Source: Collinsella sp. AM18-10 (GTDB lineage Bacteria > Actinomycetota > Coriobacteriia > Coriobacteriales > Coriobacteriaceae). Taken from it: DNA of 64,000 nt. Positions 34,907-42,649 of this stretch are shown in pieces; position 1 is the stretch's first letter; every line of letters starts with the position of its first letter. The stretch is from assembly GCF_003471585.1 (NCBI RefSeq), contig NZ_QRJO01000007.1, forward strand, positions 1 through 64,000, given 5' to 3'. The notes beneath the pieces are model-generated. The model ran no database searches and was not told the origin of the DNA. It was given only the letters and a program-made list of their open reading frames with translations. The position numbers were made by a program, and so were the translations under genes.

Positions 34907-35272
34907 TTATTTGCGAAGAACATCGGCTAGCCGCAGGATTGAAATCATCGACCGATAAGTGAGTTCCACTTTTTCGCCCGCAAGCAGTCGTTTCGAGCCA
35001 ATCTCATCTAGCCCCACAAGCCGAGAAAACAGCGGGCCGCTCATCGTGCCCTCGTCAATTGACTCCCTTATGGTCTTCAAAACGTCCGTATCATGAAGCG
35101 ATGCCGAGCTGTAGGGGGCAACACGAGCGGAACTCTCAATTAACGACGAGACAAAAGGATGGAGATGCTTTGGACATAGTCCATCAAACACCACATCCCC
35201 ATTGTCGTTCGAGCCGACCAGGCGCCAAGTATAATGATCGACCCAGTCATCCCCGTCATATATGGCGTCCAT
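34907..35272 (-). CDS. Hypothetical protein, AT-rich region
   Basis: A 121-aa protein if started at 35272, 14 bases after the preceding gene and behind GGGAAG. Longer starts at 35335 or 35362 would overlap that gene in another frame. The fold is probably mixed, with a helical C-terminus (LVGLDEIGSKRLLAGEKVELTYRSMISILRLADVLRK). No family recognised. Base composition is lower in GC than the neighbours, suggesting later acquisition with the secreted-protein gene. Confidence 0.55.
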   Translation of the reverse strand: MDAIYDGDDWVDHYTWRLVGSNDNGDVVFDGLCPKHLHPFVSSLIESSARVAPYSSASLHDTDVLKTIRESIDEGTMSGPLFSRLVGLDEIGSKRLLAGEKVELTYRSMISILRLADVLRK

Positions 35273-35286
35273 GAGCAACTTCCCGT

Positions 35287-35796
35287 CTAGAGAGAGAAAC
35301 CTATTTGGACATCGGGGCGCAAGACCGCAATCCATATCGGGCCTGCAGCAGCTCCAACCCAACGCACCACATAGGTTCCCTTTCGTACATGTGTATCAAT
35401 CTGCCCCGAAATGCCGGTGAATGCAATTCCAGACCCGTTTGTCGGATAGCAATCGACGTATTTTTGTTTTCCGCTCACAACCTTGTATAGATATATCGTT
35501 CCAGCAAAAGAGAAGGGATCGTTCGCAATTTTGTCCGGAAGAACTTGCCACCTCAAAATCCCGCTACCAATATGGTCAAGCTTGACCGTTCCGCCGTCCC
35601 CCTCAAAAGTGGCAAGGGGATTTACCCCAGACTGAGAGTCGGCATCGCCCTCCTTAGCAGTTATCAGCAGGCTGCCCGTATAAGACTGCTGAGGCTCACC
35701 TTCAGGACAGACAGCCTCGGCCCAAGAAGGGCCACTCAGGCAGAACAGTCCGAGCAGCATCAATACCAACAAAAGAAAACCCTTAGTTCTTTTCAT
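35287..35796 (-). CDS. Secreted hypothetical protein
   Basis: A 169-aa protein with a clear signal peptide (basic MKRTKG, hydrophobic LLLVLMLLGLFCL, cleavage near SWA-EA at about residue 27). The mature part is beta-rich and Gly/Ser-rich, with no Cys-rich or catalytic motif recognised. The gene is AT-rich compared with its surroundings. It is upstream of and probably co-transcribed with the gene at 34907-35272. Together they may be a small acquired pair, possibly secreted protein plus partner, but that is speculation. Confidence 0.65.
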   Translation of the reverse strand: MKRTKGFLLLVLMLLGLFCLSGPSWAEAVCPEGEPQQSYTGSLLITAKEGDADSQSGVNPLATFEGDGGTVKLDHIGSGILRWQVLPDKIANDPFSFAGTIYLYKVVSGKQKYVDCYPTNGSGIAFTGISGQIDTHVRKGTYVVRWVGAAAGPIWIAVLRPDVQIGFSL

Positions 35797-36019
35797 CTAT
35801 ATCCCCAATGCCTCTCGACATTTGTATATTGTGACTATTTTAGATCTATATGGCCAATTCGAGCCCTCACCATGGCAATTGTTGCAGCTGGGTTTCTTTT
35901 CATTAAAATTTCACTCTGGTAAATCCCCGCCTCTAAGCATTAAACCCGAAGTCCACCGAGTGGGCCGCTGTTGACGTGGCGATGCTTGGATTGGCGCGCA
36001 CGCACTCAAAATCGGCAAC

Positions 36020-36042
36020 AAAAAAGCCGCCCGAAGGCGGCT
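36020..36042 (-). terminator. Terminator of the tRNA-Thr transcript
   Basis: Minus-strand stem AGCCGCC/GGCGGCT with a TTCG loop followed by six T. Confidence 0.9.
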
Positions 36043-36053
36043 ATCTTGTTCAA

Positions 36054-36129
36054 TGGAGCCAGCGACCGGGCTCGAACCGGTGACCCCCGCTTTACGAGAG
36101 CGGTGCTCTACCAACTGAGCTACGCTGGC
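36054..36129 (-). tRNA. tRNA-Thr (anticodon CGT)
   Basis: Read on the minus strand this is a 76-base cloverleaf ending in encoded CCA. The acceptor stem GCCAGCG / CGCTGGC is perfect, the D-loop has AGCTCAGTTGGTAGAGC, the anticodon loop CTCGTAA sits on stem CCGCT/AGCGG, and the T-loop is GGTTCGAGCCC. The anticodon reads ACG threonine codons. It lies beside AT-rich genes, a common place for integrated DNA. Confidence 0.96.
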
Positions 36130-36286
36130 GGCCATGTGGTGACGCAACTGAGGCGCCAACGGGTGTCTATGATACGGGACATCGCAAATCCGCGCAAGGG
36201 TTCTGGCAGCTTTTCTCACTTTTCATGCACTAATATTGGAGACGCGATGTCTTGCTCTTACGGGTCTCAAACAGAATGGGGCAGCG

Positions 36287-36769
36287 ATGGCTCAACCCAA
36301 GATTCTTCTCACACGCATCGATGACCGTTTCATTTACGGGCAAGACGTTAAGCTGTGGAACGAAGCCGTGGGTTCCAACCTTGTCCTAATCGTCAACGAT
36401 GAGATCGCGGCGGATTCGCGCCAATGGGCCCCTATGAGGGTGGCGGCGCCCGATGGCGTGTGGACGCGGTTTTTCTCGGTGCAAAGGACCATCGACATCA
36501 TTCATACCGCAACGCCGCGCCAATGGATTCTCATCATGGTGGCGTCGCCCACGGATGCACTCGCGCTGGTTAAGGGCGGTGTGCCGATCACCAAGATTAG
36601 CATTGGCCATATGCAAGCAGGGGAGGGCAAGCGCTCTGTAACGCCCGCAGTCGCCATAGGCGATGCAGACGTCGCTGCTCTCAGAGAGCTACAAAAGCTC
36701 GGCGTAGAACTAGAAATCCGCTATCTCCCCAGCTCCGACCCCGATCCCATCGAGAACCTGCTCACGTGA
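36287..36769 (+). CDS. Orphan PTS mannose-family EIIB-like protein lacking the active histidine
   Basis: A 160-aa protein aligned end to end with the IIB at 25479-25961 (same opening AxPxILLTRID, same KGGVPI-K-IGxM core). The phosphorylated histidine H17 is Tyr here (DRFIYGQDVKLWN), so it cannot accept phosphate at that place. No IIA, IIC or IID is nearby. It could be a dead paralogue, a dominant-negative partner of the transporter, or a regulatory sensor. The frame is intact with no stop codons, which argues against simple decay. The ribosome site (GGGGCA) is weak. Confidence 0.85.
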   Translation: MAQPKILLTRIDDRFIYGQDVKLWNEAVGSNLVLIVNDEIAADSRQWAPMRVAAPDGVWTRFFSVQRTIDIIHTATPRQWILIMVASPTDALALVKGGVPITKISIGHMQAGEGKRSVTPAVAIGDADVAALRELQKLGVELEIRYLPSSDPDPIENLLT

Positions 36770-36844
36770 TTACCTGGGGGCGGAGGAAAACGGATCGTAT
36801 TTTCCCGTGGAGGAGCGGCGAGATACCCTCGGCCAGGAATTGGG

Positions 36845-36979
36845 GCCATCTACTACTTTTGGTCGCTTACCTCGAAGCACGATGAAAATCGCAATATTAA
36901 AACTGCAGGTAGCGAACGTGCAATTTTTGAAAATAGGGGCGTATGGTCAGGGGTGCGGGAGTAAAAGTAGTAGATGGGC
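36845..36979. repeat. MITE-like element, copy 1 (CATCTACTAC termini)
   Basis: About 135 bp with inverted ends CCATCTACTACTTTT (36846-36860) and AAAAGTAGTAGATGG (36963-36977). The interior shares stretches with the element at 48011-48150. No open frame. The rest of 36770-37223 also has a decayed GGGACGTTC-family repeat (37038-37078). Confidence 0.7.
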
Positions 36980-37223
36980 GCAATCTGTAGCGCGCCGATT
37001 TCAGGCATGTTGGCGCATGTGTCGGAGCTATGAAAAGAGTGTCCCTTTCGACTAGTCTTTTAGAACGTCAATGACTGCACCACAGCTTAAGCCGTTCGCA
37101 AAAATGGCTCCTAAATCTGTTTCGTTAATTGAATTGCGTAAATATGGTTAATCACAGAACCGAAATTTGGTTAAATGTAAACTGTAAATTAAGTTAAACG
37201 CGCTGGTAGCAATGGTGATAAAT

Positions 37224-38489
37224 ATGCCAAAAAAGTACTACACTAGAATTGTCGAAAATGAGCTCGACCAGCTGCTGGGTATATTCGGTGCCGTTCTCAT
37301 CGAAGGACCGAAATGGTGTGGAAAGACGACCACGGCCGAGACCCGTGCGGCGTCCAGGCTCCTTCTCATGGACCCGTCCCGCAACTTCGAGAATCGCTTA
37401 CGCGCCGAGACTGACCCGGCTCTTGCCGTTTCTGGCGAGGTGCCACGGCTGATTGACGAGTGGCAAGAGGTTCCGAAACTCTGGGACGCGGCACGGTTTG
37501 AGTGCGACAACCGCGGCGGTGAGCCCGGTCAGTTCATATTTACGGGATCGGCAACACCGCGAGACGACGAACGCCCGATGCACAGCGGCGCTGGAAGATT
37601 CGCCAAACTGCGCATGGACACCATGACGCTTTTCGAACTCGGGAAATCCAGCGGTGCGGTTAAGCTATCGGGCATTATTTCTGGCGAAAAGTTCAATGGA
37701 GCTTTCGGGTCGCTGGATTCTGCCTCGATTGCCGAGTGCGTTGTTCGCGGTGGATGGCCCGCCGCGGTCGGACACGATGCGCGGGCGGCGTCCGCGATGG
37801 CCAAACGCTACATCGGCATAGTCGCCGAAGAAGATTTATCTCGTGTTGATGGCTCTCGCCGCGACCCTGAGAAGGTCAAAGCCGTCATCGAATCGCTTGC
37901 GCGCAATGAATCCACTTTGGCGACACTCAAGACGCTCGTAGCCGATCTTGGCGGAGAGGTGTCGAGACAGACGGCGGCATCATATATATCTCTTCTTGCT
38001 CGGGTTAGTTTCGTTCGCGATATTCCCGCGTGGAACCCTGCAATGAGATCTCCGGTGCATTTAAGAGACTCAAAGAAGCATCACCTCGCCGACCCGTCGC
38101 TGGCGGCCGCCGCACTCGGGGCGACCCCGGAGACACTACTGCTAGATTTCAAGACGCTCGGACTGCTTTTTGAATCGCTGGTGCTTCATGATTTGTGGGT
38201 TTATGCGCGAGCAAACGGAATGGGCCTCTATCACTATCATGATTCTCGCGATCTAGAAGTCGATGCGGTCATTGCGGCTCCCGGCGGAACGTGGATTCCG
38301 GTCGAAGTTAAACTCAGCTCTGCTCAAATCGAAGAGGCGTCTGACAGCCTTGTTGCTGTCGAGAAACGCATGGTTGCCGCCGGAAACAACCCGCCGGTTT
38401 CGAAAGTCGTGATCATCGGGTTTGGTTCGCAAGCCTATGTTACCGAGCGTGGCGTCCAAGTTGTTCCGCTGGATGTTCTCGCGCCGTAA
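37224..38489 (+). CDS. AAA ATPase with DUF4143 C-terminus
   Basis: A 421-aa protein. The P-loop is GPKWCGKTTTA (about 28-38), the Walker B region is RLIDEWQEVP (about 74-83), and the sensor segment is FTGSATP. The C-terminal DUF4143 region has DLEVDAVI and WIPVEVKLSSAQ, a PD-(D/E)xK-like core. Such ATPases are frequent, poorly understood, and mobile-looking in gut bacteria. ATG 37224 gives the typical start; 37212 is possible. Neither has a good ribosome site. A second, divergent member lies at 40865. Confidence 0.85.
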   Translation: MPKKYYTRIVENELDQLLGIFGAVLIEGPKWCGKTTTAETRAASRLLLMDPSRNFENRLRAETDPALAVSGEVPRLIDEWQEVPKLWDAARFECDNRGGEPGQFIFTGSATPRDDERPMHSGAGRFAKLRMDTMTLFELGKSSGAVKLSGIISGEKFNGAFGSLDSASIAECVVRGGWPAAVGHDARAASAMAKRYIGIVAEEDLSRVDGSRRDPEKVKAVIESLARNESTLATLKTLVADLGGEVSRQTAASYISLLARVSFVRDIPAWNPAMRSPVHLRDSKKHHLADPSLAAAALGATPETLLLDFKTLGLLFESLVLHDLWVYARANGMGLYHYHDSRDLEVDAVIAAPGGTWIPVEVKLSSAQIEEASDSLVAVEKRMVAAGNNPPVSKVVIIGFGSQAYVTERGVQVVPLDVLAP

Positions 38490-38570
38490 CGCGACGGTCG
38501 AAGCGGGACGGACGCCACCATTGCGCGCGAGGACACGGCATCATCGATGATGCGGCGGCCACATTCGGCA

Positions 38571-38620
38571 AAGAGTGTCCCCAACGACTAGTCATTTAGG
38601 AACGTCCCCAATGACTAGGT
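38571..38620. repeat. GGGACGTTC-family repeat
   Basis: Contains GTGTCCCCAACGACTAGTC and GGAACGTCCCCAATGACTAG, imperfect repeats of the same core. Near-identical text in inverted orientation is at 52940-53000. Confidence 0.6.
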
Positions 38621-38622
38621 AG

Positions 38623-38656
38623 AAAAACGCCCGCCGGCGGTGGTGCCGGCGGGCGC
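38623..38656 (-). terminator. Terminator after galM
   Basis: Minus-strand stem GCCCGCCGGC / GCCGGCGGGC followed by GTTTTTC. Confidence 0.85.
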
Positions 38657-38683
38657 TGCTGTGCGATATGTTGCGTTATGGGC

Positions 38684-39736
38684 TTAGTGCCTCATAAAGT
38701 GGTATTCGATCACATTGCTGTAGGGGTGACCCGGGCCCACAATGCCCTGCGGGAACAGCGGCTGGTGTGGTGTGTCGGGGTACATCTCGGCCTCGAGGGC
38801 AAAGCCAGCGCCCCAGCCGTAGTTGGCATCGTCCTTGGCGTGCTCGTCGCCCAGCCAGTTGCCGGTGTAGAGCTGCACGCCCGGGGCGGTGGTGTAGTAG
38901 TCCAGCTCACGACCGGCCCACATCTCCTCAACGTGCATCGCGCGGCGCAGATTACGGCCATACTGATAGCCATCGATGCACAGGCAGTGGTCGTAGCCAC
39001 GGGCCTGCTTAATCTGCGGATCGTCGGCCTCCATGCCAGGCGCGACGGGGCGCAACTCACGGAAGTCAAACGGCGTGCCCTCGACCGGAGCAATCTCGCC
39101 GGTGGGGATGTTCTGCTCGTTGATGGGCAGGTAGTGGGCAGCGTTAGCAACAAAGAAGTGCTCGCAGTCCATGCCGGCGTTATGGCCGGCAAGGTTAAAG
39201 TACGTGTGGTTGGTCATGGACACGTACGTGGCGCGGTCGCTCTCGCAGCCATATTCGATACGGAAGCAGCCGGTGCGCGTAACGGTAAACACGGCCGTAA
39301 AGGTTCGGTTGCCGGGCAGGCCCAGCTCGCCATCCTTAAGCGAGGTGGTCATGCGCACGGCGTTATGGACCTCGTCGAGCTCAACATCCCACACACGTTT
39401 GTGCAGGCCGTGCTCAAGGTCGCTGTGCAGGTTGTTGGCGCCCTCGTTGGCGGGCATATGCCAGTCCGTGCCGTCGATGGTGATCGTGGCGCCCGCGGTG
39501 CGGTTTGCCACGGGGCCGATGGTCGCGCCAAAGCAGGCGGGGTTGTCAAAGTAATCCTCGAGCTTATCGAAGCCCAGCACCACATCGCGCACGTTGCCGG
39601 GAATGTCGGGCACATCGATACCCAGCACGGTGGCGCCATAGTCCATAATGCGAACGCAGATCTCGGGCCCGTTGAGGGTGTAACGATGAACGGGGGTACC
39701 GCACGGCGCGGTGCCGAAAAGCTCGGAAGTGATCAT
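38684..39736 (-). CDS. galM: Galactose mutarotase (aldose 1-epimerase)
   Basis: A 350-aa GalM that converts beta- to alpha-D-galactose for GalK. NRTAGATI, the catalytic His in NHTYFNLAG and ANEGANNLH segments match. Compared with copies at 32225 and 50977, it is a canonical GalM and only distantly related. The start at 39736 follows TAGGAAC. It is divergent from the DeoR regulator at 39943 and may be under its control. Confidence 0.93.
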   Translation of the reverse strand: MITSELFGTAPCGTPVHRYTLNGPEICVRIMDYGATVLGIDVPDIPGNVRDVVLGFDKLEDYFDNPACFGATIGPVANRTAGATITIDGTDWHMPANEGANNLHSDLEHGLHKRVWDVELDEVHNAVRMTTSLKDGELGLPGNRTFTAVFTVTRTGCFRIEYGCESDRATYVSMTNHTYFNLAGHNAGMDCEHFFVANAAHYLPINEQNIPTGEIAPVEGTPFDFRELRPVAPGMEADDPQIKQARGYDHCLCIDGYQYGRNLRRAMHVEEMWAGRELDYYTTAPGVQLYTGNWLGDEHAKDDANYGWGAGFALEAEMYPDTPHQPLFPQGIVGPGHPYSNVIEYHFMRH

Positions 39737-39942
39737 TTGGTTCCTAACATCGAGGTATTTCCGACAAACTGTAGCGCGAACAGGCGAGATTATCACTACA
39801 CCCCACTAAAGCTGGGGGTATTTTTCTCAAAAAAGTGATGATTGGAGCTGCGCGGGCGTTCATTTTTGACGCGTACGAGTCTGATACAATTTGTTCGTTA
39901 CTGTTTGAATGATATGCGCGCAAAGAACGGCGAGGATTCATC

Positions 39943-40707
39943 GTGATTAAGGCAGAGCGACAGGATAAGGTTCGTCAGCTGCTCGAGGAGCAGGGCACGG
40001 TCTCGGTCAAGGAGATTTCGGATGCGCTGGGCGTTTCGGACATGACGATTCGCCGCGACCTCGAAGAACTTGCGAGCCTAGGCGAGATCGAGCGCGTGCA
40101 CGGCGGAGCCCGCAGTGCGCAGGGCCGTCCCCACGCCATGTTGCGCCATGAGTATTCGCACAGTGAAAAGCGCACCAAGCATGCCGAGGAAAAGCTGCAG
40201 ATCGCACGCCGCGCTGTGGAGCTTATCGAGGAAGGCTCGACCATCTTTTTGGGTACGGGCACCACGGTTGAGCAGATGGCCTCGATGCTGCCGACGTTTC
40301 GCCTGCGCATTGTGACCAATTCGCTCTCGGTATTTAACCTGCTCGAGGCGCGCGAAGACTGCGAGCTGTGCCTCGTGGGCGGTATGTACCGTCGCCGCAC
40401 CGCCGCTTTTGTGGGACCAACGGCCGAGGATACCCTGCGCGCGCTGGGCATCGATGCGGCGTTTATCGGCGCCAACGGCATCTTGGACGGTGACGTGTCT
40501 ACGTCCAACATGGACGAGGGCCGTATCCAGCAGCTCGCTTTTAGCAAGGCAGACTCGCGCTATCTGATCGCCGACTCCAGCAAGATCGGCAAACGCGACT
40601 TCTACACCTTCTGCCGCCTGGACAGCTTGGACGCCGTGGTGTGCGAGCCGGATATTGCCGACGAGGACCGCGCCGCCATCGAGGAGCACACGCAGGTCAT
40701 TTGCTAG
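39943..40707 (+). CDS. DeoR-family regulator (LacR/GlpR-like)
   Basis: A 254-aa regulator. The HTH is VSVKEISDALGVSDMTIRRDLEEL (about 19-42) and the C-terminal domain has the sugar-phosphate-binding DeoRC fold (FLGTGTTVEQMA, FIGANGI). The start is GTG. In family terms it likely senses a phosphorylated hexose such as tagatose-6-phosphate and represses. Its upstream region has TTTGTTC, as does the region before lacA (49415-49490), so the lac genes are plausible targets. Confidence 0.9.
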   Translation: MIKAERQDKVRQLLEEQGTVSVKEISDALGVSDMTIRRDLEELASLGEIERVHGGARSAQGRPHAMLRHEYSHSEKRTKHAEEKLQIARRAVELIEEGSTIFLGTGTTVEQMASMLPTFRLRIVTNSLSVFNLLEAREDCELCLVGGMYRRRTAAFVGPTAEDTLRALGIDAAFIGANGILDGDVSTSNMDEGRIQQLAFSKADSRYLIADSSKIGKRDFYTFCRLDSLDAVVCEPDIADEDRAAIEEHTQVIC

Positions 40708-40748
40708 CGAGTGCCGCGGGAGATATTGCGTGTTTCGGCCATTGCAAT

Positions 40749-40832
40749 GGTCGGTATTTTTGTAGATATAAGCTCATTTAAAGGTCGGTATTTTTGTATT
40801 ATTAGATATATCTGAAGGTCGGTATTTTTGTA
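40749..40832. repeat. Three direct repeats with a 34-bp period
   Basis: The 16-mer GGTCGGTATTTTTGTA recurs exactly at 40749, 40783 and 40817, a constant 34-bp spacing. Copies 2 and 3 also share the preceding AA. They end 32 bases before the DUF4143 ATPase start. The interval 40708-40864 has no other feature. Confidence 0.85.
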
Positions 40833-40864
40833 AACTAGCACGTAAATTATGCTGAGGTGAGATT

Positions 40865-42235
40865 ATGTTTAAACGGAAGGCATATGATCGTCTGCAGGAG
40901 TGGAAAGAACGCTCGCAAGGGCGCACTGCGGTGCTTATTGAGGGTGCAAGACGCGTTGGCAAAACGACGCTCGTCAAGTGCTTCGCGCAAAATGAATACA
41001 AGGACTACCTTTACATTGACTTTTCGGCTGCAAGCAAAGCCACGCTCGATATATTTCTGAATCATCGTGAAGATGTCGATCTTTTTTTACGCATGCTTCA
41101 GCTGCAGTATGGCAAGGCCCTCGTGCCGAGAGAATCACTGGTCATTTTTGATGAAGTGCAGCGGTTTCCCATCGCGCGCGAATACATAAAGCATCTTGTA
41201 GAAGACGGCAGATTTGATTACATCGAGACGGGCTCTCTCGTCTCCATCAAAAAGAATGTCGAAAGCATTGTTATTCCGTCAGAGGAAGAAAGAATCCCTC
41301 TCGAGCCCCTCGATTTTGAGGAGTATCTTTGGGCGACCGGAAAGGATCTTTACGCGGAAGAGATCCGTAAAGCGTGCGAATCTCGGACCGCGCTTCCGGA
41401 CGGTGCTCATGCGACGTGCATGAGATTGTTTGATGAGTATATGCTTGTCGGTGGTATGCCTCAGTCGGTAGATTCCTTTGTGGCAGAGAATGATTTTAGA
41501 GGAAGCGACAGGGTTAAACGGCAGATTATCGCGCTGTACAGGGAGGACATTGCCAAGTTTGGAGGTTCGGACGCTAGACGTGCGCGGGCGGTTTATGACG
41601 ACATTCCGGGTCAATTATCTGCGGCAAATAAACGGTTTAAATTTGACAGCTTGGAGAAAGGGTCCCGTTTTGAGACATATGAGTCGGCGTTAATTTGGCT
41701 TGAGGATGCGCGACTGATTAACCGTTGCTATTTATGCAGCGATCCGAGCGTGGGTTACCGCTTGCACGAGGACGCGTCTTCGCTTAAATGCTATATGGCG
41801 GACACGGGATTGCTCGTGAGCTTGGCGTTTGATGATGGTCCGGACCTTATGGATGTCCATAGAGATATTCAGTTTGGAAGAATTTCGATTAATAAAGGAA
41901 TGTTGATCGAGAATATCGTGGCACAGCAGCTCAAGAGTCTGGGGCATTCGCTTTTTTATTACAGCTGGCAGGAGCCTTCCAAAACGGAGGGGAGTCGTCC
42001 CAGAACGCGTGAGATTGATTTTCTTGTTTCGCGCGGCTTTGAAGATGCGGCTAGAAAACCGCGGGTCACTCCTGTTGAAGTTAAATCTTCCAAATCGTAT
42101 TCAACAATTTCACTTGACGATTTCGGCAGAAGATTTGAACGACGAGTCGGAGAGGAGATAGTTCTTCACCCAAAACAGCTCAGGGCTGAAGGGCATAGGA
42201 TATATCTACCTCTGTATATGACGATCTTTATCTGA
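40865..42235 (+). CDS. AAA ATPase with DUF4143 C-terminus (second)
   Basis: A 456-aa ATPase. The P-loop is GARRVGKTTL (about 27-36), Walker B is SLVIFDEVQRFP (about 95-106), and the nuclease-like C-terminus has REIDFLVSRGFED and TPVEVKSSKS. This subfamily is longer and more distant from the one at 37224. The start ATG 40865 has AGGTGAG eight bases earlier. Direct repeats precede it and the alternating array follows about 60 bases downstream, so the unit ATPase plus flanking repeats may have moved together. Confidence 0.85.
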   Translation: MFKRKAYDRLQEWKERSQGRTAVLIEGARRVGKTTLVKCFAQNEYKDYLYIDFSAASKATLDIFLNHREDVDLFLRMLQLQYGKALVPRESLVIFDEVQRFPIAREYIKHLVEDGRFDYIETGSLVSIKKNVESIVIPSEEERIPLEPLDFEEYLWATGKDLYAEEIRKACESRTALPDGAHATCMRLFDEYMLVGGMPQSVDSFVAENDFRGSDRVKRQIIALYREDIAKFGGSDARRARAVYDDIPGQLSAANKRFKFDSLEKGSRFETYESALIWLEDARLINRCYLCSDPSVGYRLHEDASSLKCYMADTGLLVSLAFDDGPDLMDVHRDIQFGRISINKGMLIENIVAQQLKSLGHSLFYYSWQEPSKTEGSRPRTREIDFLVSRGFEDAARKPRVTPVEVKSSKSYSTISLDDFGRRFERRVGEEIVLHPKQLRAEGHRIYLPLYMTIFI

Positions 42236-42298
42236 TCGGTGGAATGCGGCCAAAAAGGGGGCATGCGGCTGAGATTGTCAGCTCGGTCTATTTTATTT

Positions 42299-42516
42299 GT
42301 CTCGATCTGTAACAGCTAGGGGCGAAAACACAAGCTAGTTGTTACAGATTTAGATTGAAGGGATTGGCTCGCACGTTTATCTAAATCTGTAACAACTGGA
42401 CATCAAAAACCGGGTTTAGTGTTACAGATCGAGACAATCCGGCTCGGACTCCCCGGTTCATCTCGATCTGTAACAGGTAGGACCGAAAAACTCGGCTAGA
42501 TGTTACAGATCGAGAC
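42299..42516. repeat. Array of six alternating 16-mers with 23-25 base gaps
   Basis: Units ATCTGTAACA and its complement TGTTACAGAT alternate in orientation at 42299, 42340, 42379, 42420, 42461 and 42501, separated by 25, 23, 25, 25 and 25 bases. The outer six bases vary between TCTCG and TCTAA types. Centre-to-centre spacing is about 40-41 bases (roughly four helical turns). No open frame; spacers are unrelated to one another. Confidence 0.85.
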
Positions 42517-42540
42517 AAACGGCCCTCGACGACCCGTCCA

Positions 42541-42589
42541 AAAACATAAAGACCGGGGGCGGCGCGCCGTGTGACGTGCCGCCCCCGGC
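42541..42589 (-). terminator. Terminator after lacG
   Basis: Minus-strand stem CCGGGGGCGGC / GCCGCCCCCGG, then TCTTTATGTTTT. Confidence 0.75.
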
Positions 42590-42649
42590 TGAGAAATGGG
42601 GACAGGTTATGTGAGCGGGGCAATTCCGCCAGACGCTAACCGCAGGCCA

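Noticed and set aside
36054-36129. Prophage or integrative element at tRNA-Thr
   Set aside because: No integrase, no duplicated tRNA 3-prime end and no phage genes are visible on either side.
42299-42516. CRISPR array
   Set aside because: Repeats are 16 bases and alternate in orientation, with no leader and no cas genes. It is listed as an unusual repeat array instead.
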